From NCBI GenBank assembly GCA_900291925.1, contig UWYS01000001.1, positions 310,001-374,000 on the forward strand: a stretch of DNA of 64,000 nucleotides, read 5' to 3'. The notes beneath the pieces were generated by a model. The model ran no database searches. It saw nothing but the letters and a program-made list of their open reading frames with translations, and was not told where the DNA came from. Position numbers and translations under genes: made by a program. Below are positions 10,750 through 18,608 of the stretch, one piece after another. The stretch is from Thecaphora thlaspeos. Taxonomy: Eukaryota > Basidiomycota > Ustilaginomycetes > Urocystidales > Glomosporiaceae. Each line of letters begins with the position of its first letter. The first letter of the stretch is position 1.

Positions 10750-11506
10750 CTCCTGCGCAAAGTCAAGGGAACTTGCCGAATCAAATCGGTGACTTTTCCG
10801 CGCCATTGTCTCTTGACCCTGACCCACCCACCTCGGTGTTGTGTCTGACGATGCGACGTCTGCGCAAATGCTTATAAGGGGGACAACGCTGCTGTTGTGT
10901 GATCTAAGCTGGGTTTGTCGGTATCTTCAGCCCCGTCACAATCCCATTGCTCCGCGGCATCAATCCTCATTTGCATGTACGCCTGTACCTCGGTGGCGAC
11001 TTGAGTCGCGGCCGATAAGCTCACTCAATTCTCTCGCCCGCTCACCCACCGCGAGAGACGCCCCGTCCCACTTTTTCAGCAACCTGTTGTAGAGTCCCAT
11101 GTCTCGACCTCGGAGCTGGCAGTCAGTTACCAGAAGCCAGAGACTTGATCTGCGCACTCAGCCACCAACATGCAAAGATGCAGATGCTGACCCGTCATCA
11201 AGGTGGGGGGTCGTCCTCGATGCGACCCATGTTGACAATTTACCGAGACCTTCTACTAAGTTTCACAACAGAGCTGAAACGTGAACCTCCTCAACCTGCC
11301 TGTGGTTTCCTTTTTGGAGTTCGAGCGAATTGGACAAAGAGAAGTTTGATGCACCTGCCGTAGCGCTAGCCTCCAACGATAGCGCTGCTGGCTGCTGCTG
11401 GTCTGTTGCGGCATGTTTCCGACGATGGAAAGGTAGAAATAGGGCACGTCGTTTGGGCTTCATGAACAGTTCTATATCGTTCTCTAATTCCGTCTACTCC
11501 TTCCCT

Positions 11507-11530
11507 CACTCCCACTCCCACTCCCACTCT
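11507..11530. repeat. CACTCC tandem repeat
   Basis: Four copies of a CACTCC hexamer, the last with one change, in the pyrimidine-rich leader of the downstream secreted-protein gene. Confidence 0.8.
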
Positions 11531-11729
11531 CTTTCTACGCCCCTTCCGACCCATCCACGACCAACTCTCTCGCACCTCCACTCCTCTCACTCCCACTCGC
11601 GCCACAGCTCACACGCCCAAGGCCTACGCCCCACTTCCGCTTTGACTTCTTCCCCATTCCCACCTTTGTACCCTTCACTACACCTTGAGCTTGCCGAAGA
11701 CTCCTTCAAAGCCCTCGCCCGCCATCAAG

Positions 11730-12764
11730 ATGCGCATCATGCACCTCAAGTTTTCCTTCCTTGTCATGGTCCTCTGGATCTCGACCATAAGCCCCCTTGC
11801 GCTCTCGGCGCCCATAAACCCTGTCAACCCCCTGGAAGACCTCGGCCATTCAAGCATGCCCGACACGGCATCGCTTGAAGCCTTCGGAAACTCGAAGGAC
11901 TCGTGGTGGAAAAAGATGCAAAACTCCTTAAAAAATTCGATGGGCCGCAAAAAGTCCGGTACTCCGTCGGACGAACATGAAGAGGCAGAGTCGTTGAGCA
12001 AGTATTCAGAAGGCTCGGGTCGTACAAACGATCGTCATCAGAGGAAGCCTTCCTATGGCTCCAGTTCCGAGGGGAGCCCACTGCATTCCCTTAGCGACAG
12101 CGAAGAGTTCAATGCCATGGAACCCATTCCTGGCCGAGCTCGTGAAACGATACGTCAACACCAGGGTTCCAAGGGCATTCAACGATCGGAATTCAGCGAA
12201 GCCGGTCCTTCGTCCTCCAAACCCCCTCAACACGACCCCCGCAGTAATCCTCAGTTCAATAGCTACAGAGGTCTCGATAACTCCCAGCAACGCCCGACCT
12301 ACCCCTCCGGCTTTTCTCAGTTAGCCGGCTACAGAGGTCCCGGCGGTGACTTCCAGCATCGCCCCTCCTACAATCCCAGCAGTAATCCTCAGTTCGCTGG
12401 CTACAAAGATCTCGATAACTCCCAGCAACGCCCGACCTACCCCTCCGGCTTTTCTCAGTCCGCCAGCTACGGAGGTGCGCACGGTAGCAGCCAGCAGTAT
12501 CCTCAGGGTACCGGATATGGCGGCTTCGACACTCATGGTTACGTCGATCACTACAGTCAGCAGAGGACTTCCGAGCCGGAAATGCAGCATCACTACCCGT
12601 CTTCTACGCCCGCCCCCTTCTATAACTCGCTACCCCATGGCCAGTACGATAGCCACGGAGGTCCTCGGTCTAACGATGTCCATAATTACGTTGCCGCATT
12701 TGGCCTCGACCCCAACGCGGTACTGCGGCACAACGAGAAGGTCCTTGGAGGCTACTACTACTGA
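11730..12764 (+). CDS. Predicted secreted repeat protein A (tandem pair, lineage-specific)
   Basis: A single exon of 344 residues from the ATG at 11730; an in-frame ATG at 11685 exists, but starting at 11730 puts a clean signal peptide at the N-terminus (basic MRIMHLK, then a hydrophobic run to LALSA near residue 27). The mature protein begins APINPVNPLEDL and carries WWKKMQNSL at about 59-67, both matched in the next gene. The middle is Ser/Glu-rich with basic stretches. The C-terminal half is rich in Tyr, Gly, Gln, Pro and Ser, with SGFSQ and QQRPTYP repeats including a 46-residue period (12243-12458). No cysteine-rich fold or catalytic motif was seen. I do not recognise the family. Export and disorder suggest a cell-surface or effector-like role, which is inference. 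Confidence 0.8.
   Translation: MRIMHLKFSFLVMVLWISTISPLALSAPINPVNPLEDLGHSSMPDTASLEAFGNSKDSWWKKMQNSLKNSMGRKKSGTPSDEHEEAESLSKYSEGSGRTNDRHQRKPSYGSSSEGSPLHSLSDSEEFNAMEPIPGRARETIRQHQGSKGIQRSEFSEAGPSSSKPPQHDPRSNPQFNSYRGLDNSQQRPTYPSGFSQLAGYRGPGGDFQHRPSYNPSSNPQFAGYKDLDNSQQRPTYPSGFSQSASYGGAHGSSQQYPQGTGYGGFDTHGYVDHYSQQRTSEPEMQHHYPSSTPAPFYNSLPHGQYDSHGGPRSNDVHNYVAAFGLDPNAVLRHNEKVLGGYYY
12243..12458 (+). repeat. 138-nt-period internal duplication in secreted protein A
   Basis: Two units start at 12243 and 12381. Within them 12273-12320 and 12411-12458 are identical over 48 bases. The unit encodes 46 residues containing LDNSQQRPTYPSGFSQ. The near-perfect identity points to a recent in-frame duplication. 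Confidence 0.9.
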
Positions 12765-13653
12765 GCGAGGACGACTTGGTGCATCGGTCTTTACCTCGCA
12801 CCTTCCGCAAGTCGACCGACAGTCAGGCGTTTGGTCACGGCATCGATACGATCTTACGCTCAGCTAGTCGCCAAACGACCCCTCCCGACCTTCGCCGTGT
12901 TTCCTTGATCGCTGCTTGCTACGGCTCCATCGCTACGCGTGGGCACACCTCGCTCGAACCCTCCCCGAATCATATTTCTCTCTGACCCTCCGCAGGGTCT
13001 ACGAACCATCTGTCTCGATGAGTTTTTGATTGTATTTTTCGTCATTTTTTTTTTCCTTTTTTCATCTCTCTCCCGTCGAACAACAATGAGGGCGTGGTCT
13101 TGACGGTAGAACAAGAATATGGGCTTTGTACCTTGTCACCTCACCAGGGTTGTGCCCGTGAATTTCAGGCCCGCTGCTACGCTTCATGCTGCATCACGTG
13201 GCGACGCGGCGTGGGCGTCTGGGCGTTGACGGCCACCCACCTTGCCACGTAGGCAGTCATCAGAACGTTTTACCCTAGAGATCCGGCCCAGGCTAGAACC
13301 CCGTGAGTGAGCCTTGCCGGCTGGTTGCCGGTAACCTATATAGCTGTTGCTCTTGACTGCCTGCTTGAGCGCCGCTCGGTTCATATATGCTGATAAAGAG
13401 GACGGAAAGGTCGGCTCCTGCTCCATTTTGTTGTGTACAGTCCATCAAACTCCGCAACCCGCCCGAAGTTGGCCCAATAAGTCTGGATTCTTCTCCCGAC
13501 AATATGAGCGCGGGAGGGCTTTCGAACAGATAAATAGAGCCGAGTCACACTAGCGGAATCGACCCATTCCATCTCTTCCCACTCAAACCTCAGACGCACT
13601 TTACTTGCCACCGTTCCCTCCCTGTACTTCGCACCTTTCACCTTTCCTACATC
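12765..13653. other. Spacer between the two secreted-protein genes
   Basis: About 890 bases with no supported gene. A T-rich tract (about 13030-13065) suits the 3' end of gene A. TATA-like motifs occur at 13337 (TATATAG) and about 13531 (ATAAATAG), the latter about 120 bases ahead of the next start codon, and are candidate core promoter elements for gene B. Confidence 0.5.
13529..13540 (+). promoter_or_regulatory. TATA-like element upstream of secreted protein B
   Basis: An ATAAATAGAG motif lies about 120 bases before the start codon at 13654, a usual distance for a fungal TATA box plus leader. It is an assignment by motif and position only. Confidence 0.4.
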
Positions 13654-14286
13654 ATGAAGCTCAACCTAGTCTCCAAGGCTTCCACCTTCTACCTCCTTCT
13701 CGCCTCTCTCTTCCTGGTCGGCACGATCAGGACAGCCCCGGTCAAACACCCCGTGGGTCAGCTGGATGTCCTCGCGGGCAAGTCGAGCCCCGCCGCCAAG
13801 ATTCTCAAACGACAGGCGTCCGAAGGAGTAAACTGGATGGAAAAATTATTCAACAGGCTGCCTACAGCCACGGAATCTAAAACCCTCAACTTCGTTACCC
13901 AGGAAGAGGGCAAGCCCAAGGTATGGCACCATCACCACTTCTACAAATCTCCAGACCGAACAAATCCCGATATCGTCCTGGAGGCGCGATACGTCTCAAA
14001 GAGCGTCCACCAACAAGAATTTCCCGAAAAGCCCTCATCGATGGCAGGTGGCATTCTCGGCTCCAAATTCGATGAGAATAAGCCGCTCCTTGGTCAAGAG
14101 CATGGCCACTTTTTCGACATTCGACGCGATAGGGACCTGAGCAAGTACAACACGCTTGTTGAAAGGGTTGGCAAGAAACGCGAGCAAGCGGAATCGAGCA
14201 GCTCCCAGCCCGAATTTGCTCAAGTTTCGAGGCCCCGCAAAGGAAACAAGGGGAACAGACGCTCGCGCCAAGCCAAAGCGCCATAG
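13654..14286 (+). CDS. Predicted secreted protein B (tandem pair with A)
   Basis: A single exon of 210 residues. The N-terminus is a signal peptide (MKLNLVSKAS then a Leu/Phe-rich core, likely cleaved before APVKHPV near residue 28). The mature start shares AP(I/V)xxPVxxL(D/E)xL with protein A. WMEKLFNRL at about 61-69 matches WWKKMQNSL of protein A at nearly the same distance from the cleavage site. LKR at about 51-53 is a possible Kex2-type processing site. The centre has a HHHH run and the C-terminus is strongly basic (SRPRKGNKGNRRSRQ). No known domain was recognised. Tandem position plus the shared motif suggest common ancestry with protein A and rapid divergence after residue 70. Function unknown; effector-like by inference. 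Confidence 0.8.
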   Translation: MKLNLVSKASTFYLLLASLFLVGTIRTAPVKHPVGQLDVLAGKSSPAAKILKRQASEGVNWMEKLFNRLPTATESKTLNFVTQEEGKPKVWHHHHFYKSPDRTNPDIVLEARYVSKSVHQQEFPEKPSSMAGGILGSKFDENKPLLGQEHGHFFDIRRDRDLSKYNTLVERVGKKREQAESSSSQPEFAQVSRPRKGNKGNRRSRQAKAP

Positions 14287-14855
14287 AGAGGCCTGACTGC
14301 CAATGTCGCCATGCACGACCACAACGTAACCCTTCCCCTCTATCTTTCACGTCATACTACCGACCACCCCTCGCAAGACTCTGTCTCTCTTCAGTCTCTT
14401 TGATCTCTCCCTTGGCGGTCGACCGAGTTTCTGCCCTTGTAGCCGGTCCGATCTCTGCCCTTCGTTTCACTCCCCTTTTCTCCCCCCATCTTAATCAATA
14501 ATTATTTTTGTTATTTTCCATCGTCACTCCACCATCGAGATTGTGTTTCCCACTTTCCTTGCCCGGGTCCGTCTCGCAGTCCAGCTGTGTCACTGCCCTC
14601 GATTGTTTGCTGCTTCGTGTCGTGGGTGAGACCGCAAAGAAAGGCCAAGGTGTCTGTGCGTCCGTGTGCCTGCGAGGTCCGCCGTTTCTCGGCCGACAAA
14701 ACCTCCAGCTTGCTATTTTCCTACGACGCTTTCCGAAGAGGCGCTGCCTCCGCCGCCCTTCTCTAGCCGCATCGCCTATCCCAGTCTTTTCTCCCAGTCT
14801 CCACCACGGACTCTCACACCACCCCGTCCACTCACCTCACGACCAAGACGCAACC
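14287..14855. other. Intergenic region upstream of TIM10
   Basis: About 570 bases, pyrimidine-rich, with an AT-rich patch near 14490-14520 and a CT-rich stretch up to the TIM10 start. No gene was supported. Confidence 0.5.
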
Positions 14856-15501
14856 ATGTCATACTTCGGACTAGGAGGAGGATCCAACAGCGCTTCTAGC
14901 CCTCAAGCCGTCAACAGTGCCCAGATTGAGGCTGCTACCGCCGAAGTAAGCCTTTCCTTCCCCCCCGCTTGCACATCGATGGAATGTTGGACTCATTCCT
15001 TCTTCCTTCGTGCCGTCCACAAATACAGCTCGATATGATCACCGACGTCTTTAACCGACTCGTATCTTCGTGCCATGCCAAGTGCATCTCGACACGGTAC
15101 GCAGAGCCCGACCTGAACAAGGGAGAGAGCGTCTGCATCGATCGGTACGTCTACCACCTCGTCCTTCTTCCCCTATCTCCTTCCTTCGATGGTCCTTACG
15201 TGCTTACATCTGAACCTCGACACTCTCGCTCGCCTCTCAAATGGACGGTGTGTGCGTACAGATGCGTATCGAAGTTCTTCTCGGTCAATGCGAAAGTGGG
15301 CGAACACATGCAGTCGATGGTACGTACCCCGCTTTCTTCGGCGCTCTCATCGATGACGCTGGTTGACGAGACAAAAGAATTGACCCTTTCCTTCCTTCCT
15401 TCCTTCCTTCCTCCCTTTACACCGTCCGGTCTTCTCTACCGCAGGGCCAAGCCGCACAGGGAGGTGGAGCTCCTTCTACTGGAGGTTCCTTCTTCGGTTA
15501 A
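14856..15501 (+). CDS. TIM10: Mitochondrial intermembrane-space chaperone TIM10
   Basis: Four exons, 14856-14945, 15029-15144, 15262-15319 and 15445-15501, give 106 residues (yeast Tim10: 93). The small-Tim twin CX3C signature is intact: CHAKC, then CIDRC spanning the exon 2/3 junction, separated by about 16 residues with the typical Lys/Gly-rich link (LNKGES). VSKFF follows the second motif, as in Tim10. Small Tims are imported by the MIA pathway, form disulfides across the two motifs, and assemble with Tim9 as hexamers that escort hydrophobic carriers to the TIM22 complex. The N-terminal ~30 residues and the C-terminal tail are Gly/Ser-rich. Intron 3 contains a TTCC tetranucleotide run. Tim10 rather than Tim9 is preferred from the spacing and the VSKF region, with some uncertainty. 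Confidence 0.9.
15389..15413. repeat. TTCC microsatellite in TIM10 intron 3
   Basis: About six CCTT/TTCC tetranucleotide copies inside the last TIM10 intron, forming part of its polypyrimidine content. Confidence 0.8.
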
Positions 15502-15913
15502 GATAGCCACCCGAGGCAAACAGTAAGGAAGTTGTATCATACAGACACAGACTTACGAAACAGGTCTTGATAACATATTGTCAAATTCAACGATACCGCA
15601 GACGTACACTAGCTCTCGAGGAGGGAACTAGGCTCCGTGTGTTACAAGATAGACGGCGCGGACCGGCAGAGGCGTGGCTTGGCTCGATCGGGAGCAGGAT
15701 GGCAGTGCGTCTGACGCCTCGCTCTTTCCAGCTCGCGCTGGGATCAGCGGATCTCACATGAAGCGGTGCGCAGAACAGCGACACAGATGAGAGCGGCGAG
15801 GCGTAAGGTTCAACGTCGAGAAGATGCAGCCACATATGATGGGAGACACAAGAGAGAGAGATGGGGTCAGGCAAGACGGGTGTATGGTATTAAGACAAGG
15901 CAGCGTACAGCGT
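15502..15913. other. Convergent spacer TIM10 / PRP19
   Basis: About 410 bases between two convergent stop codons. It holds the 3' flanks of both genes. Nothing else was seen. Confidence 0.5.
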
Positions 15914-17983
15914 CTACTCGGCCTTCCCGAGCGCCCTGACCGTCCTATCCAGCCCAGTGACGATGAGCCCGCCATTTCTGTTGTCCCACCGCGCATCCGT
16001 CACCTCGGCGGCATTGCCATCAAACGAATAGAGCAGCTTCCAGCTCTTGTTGGCGTACACCTTGACGTCCTTGCCAGCAACCGAGAGAAATTGGATCGAA
16101 GGATCAAAGCGCACGCTCTGCACGCCCGCGCCCTCGACCGCGATGGTACCCGCCAGGCTGACCTTCCTCAGATCCCATATCTCGACCACCTCGCTCGTCT
16201 CGCTCGATGCCGCGAGGTAGTAGCCGTTCTCGCTGAAATGGAGCGAAGCGACGCGGCCTTTAAGCTGATTGCGGAACGTGGTAACCTTGGCACCCTGCTT
16301 GATGTCCCACACGTGGATCGTGCCGTCGGCCGTGCCAGTCGCAGCGAGCTGGCCGTCTGGGTGGAAGGCGAAGCTCTCGTACTCGTGACCCCCCTTGGCC
16401 TCTTCCTCCGACTCCGACCCGGCGGCGGGAGCGTCGACGACCAGGAGCGCAGAGCCGTCATCGACCGAGTGCAGCGCCCACGTCCCGTCGCGCGAGGCGG
16501 AGCCGAAAAATTCGCCCGAAGGATGAATGTCGAGGCCGGTCACCTCGGCCTTGTGCGTCGAGACAGTATGTGAGAGCTTGTAGGCCGCCGCGCGCGCCGA
16601 TGTCGAGCCGGGCGGCGCCCACACCTTGACCGTCTTGTCTTCGCTCGCGCTGAGAACGAATGCGGGGAGGGTGTTGGCCTCGTCGCCATCGCCATTGGTG
16701 GCCGCCTCGCCCGCCTCGGCGCCGATCGGCGCGTCCGCGGTCCCGGCGATGGCGACCCGCGTCACCTTCTTCGTGTGGCCCTTGAGTGTGGCGAGCACCT
16801 TGTTGGCCGTCCGGTCATAGATCTGGACCTGCTTATCATTGCCGCCCGTCACCAGCAGGTTACTGTTGGCCGAGACGTCAAGGCAGGTGACGCCGGGCGG
16901 CTTGGTGCTGTGCATCGAGGGGATGCTTTGAGACTCGACGTAGGATCCGACGTCGGCGGCTGTCGCGTATCCCTCGGGCGCCTTGCGCTTCGACTTGGCC
17001 TTGCGCTGCGCCGAGAGCCGCGAGGCGGTAGCATCGATCGTCTCGATGACGCTAGAGGCGAGGCCGCCAGTCGACGCCGCCGCCGATTCCGACATCTCGA
17101 CGTCTTGCGTCTGCTGGCGCGAGCCGGAAGCGGCCGCTCCGCCAGCGCCGATCGTCGCCTGGATGTTGGCGAGCGCGTCCCTCGCCTGGTCGCGCTCGTT
17201 CATCAGCCGCGCAATGACGCGCGCGCTCGCGTCGTTGGCGTAGAGGGCGTGCGCCAGCTCCTGCCTCAGGGTGTCGTAGTGCTTCTTGAGCGTGAACGAC
17301 TCCATGATGATTGCGTCGTACTCGTTCTGCAGCGATGTCAGAAGGGACGGGATCGAGCTCTGTTGCGGCGGCCGCGGGACGGCGGTCTTGGGGCCTGCGA
17401 AAGTGTGACGAAAGAGGGCAGAGCGATATGGCGACAGTCAGTTGGGCCCGGTCTCCAAGCAAGCCATGGCCACCACTTCTCCAGCGTGCGTGCGCAGGCA
17501 TGGAGGCGTCGTTATCGATCAGATTAAAAGGTATAGTCGTTGCCCCTAGGGGCTCATCAACAGCTTCTAGTTGATATGTAGTTTTGTGAAGATGGATTTC
17601 ATCCTTTGACGGAGACGACGGCCGGCAGCAGCTGGAGAGAGGTGGGACTGGAGGAGGTGCGCCGCTCATCGGGCAGCGGATGGAAGAGGGTCGCGAGAGG
17701 CTGCGTCACTCACTAGACTTGATCTCGACCAGGTCTTCCAGCGTCAGCTGGTCGCCGGTGACCGGGTCCTTGCCATTCTCGTCGATGTAACTTGTGATAA
17801 GGCGTTGCTCGTAGATGAGCCCGCTCTTCTTGGAGATGACGGGGACCTTGGGCGGCTCGCCCGAGACTGCGAGAGAAGTGGTGGAAGGAAGACAGCAAGT
17901 GGGGCAGGGTCAGCCGATGTCCCCTCGGCACGCAAGGCGAAGAGGGAGAAGAAACGTGGGCGCGACTCACTTGCGCAGAACAT
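15914..17983 (-). CDS. PRP19: Pre-mRNA-processing factor PRP19 (U-box E3 ligase)
   Basis: Three exons, 17983-17971, 17866-17714 and 17394-15914, give 548 residues. Exon 1 has only 13 coding bases (MFCA plus one base). Exon 2 completes the U-box (ISGEPPKVPVISKKSGLIYE, DPVTGDQLTLEDL). Exon 3 opens with the Prp19-specific segment (PQQSSIPSLLTSLQNEYDAI, MESFTLKKHYDTLRQELAHALY) and the tetramerising coiled coil. Seven WD40-type repeats follow from about residue 240 to the end, for example SASEDKTVKVW, ATGTADGTIHVWD and VTGLDRTVRALG. Prp19 is the core of the NineTeen Complex needed for spliceosome activation and also has ubiquitin ligase activity. The 319-base second intron is the longest in the window. 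Confidence 0.95.
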
Positions 17984-18608
17984 GGCGGCGGCAGCTGGTG
18001 ACCGGTAAGGGACGGAATCAGACCGGGAAGGTCTCTTAGGGTTACAGTTGTGTGAGCGTCCGTTTGAGAAGTGAATGGAGGGAGAGATGGAGTTGCGGCT
18101 GATTGCAGGCGAGGCCGCTGAATCGGTTGTAGTGCGGTGCGATGGGATAGGCCGCGGGTAGCGTGAAAGAGGGAGACGTGACCTGGATGGGGTGGTAAGG
18201 ACGGAGGAGGAACAGAGAGGGAGGAAAAAAGAGCGACGGCTCGTGTCCGCCTCGCTCGGCCTGGCCTGGCCCAGGCGATCACCCGTCTGCCTTTTTGCAT
18301 CTCCTCGTCGCGGTCGACGCGCTTTTCAGCATTCCCCTCTCTCGCGCGAAAGAGCGGCGTGCTGTTCTGAACGAGCCACCTTGCGGCCGCCTTCTCTTTG
18401 CGACTGCCCGCCAACGACGAAACCGGCAACGACGAGACAGCTCCGTATGAAAGAGGCAAGATCAGGGTATAATGCAGGTGATGGACGGATCGGATACAAG
18501 TACAGCTGTGGATAACATGGGCGAGCGGCTCTGCTTGTGGGGTGCGTTCGTGTGTGTCCGCTCTGCGTAGCAGAAAGAGCACCTGTTGGCGGCTATTGCT
18601 TTCACCAT
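17984..18608. other. Intergenic region upstream of PRP19, 3' of the zinc-finger gene
   Basis: About 625 bases. A 310-codon ORF that crosses it on the minus strand reads through PRP19 intron and exon sequence and is not a gene. No other feature was recognised. Confidence 0.5.

Larger units (their letters stand above)
9124..11729. other. Gene-poor 2.6 kb region
   Basis: No ORF here resembles a protein and none has a credible exon chain. Base composition is visibly less GC-rich than the flanking genes, especially 9400-10500. It contains the long imperfect hairpin at 10694-10749, a small palindrome-like element around 10350-10372, and a CACTCC hexamer array at 11507-11530 just upstream of the first secreted-protein gene. 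No transposase, reverse transcriptase or terminal repeat was recognised. Confidence 0.5.

Noticed and set aside
17519..17560. Possible intronic box C/D snoRNA in PRP19 intron 2 (TGATGA and CTGA on the minus strand)
   Set aside because: Boxes are only 38 bases apart, no terminal stem could be formed and no guide target was identified.
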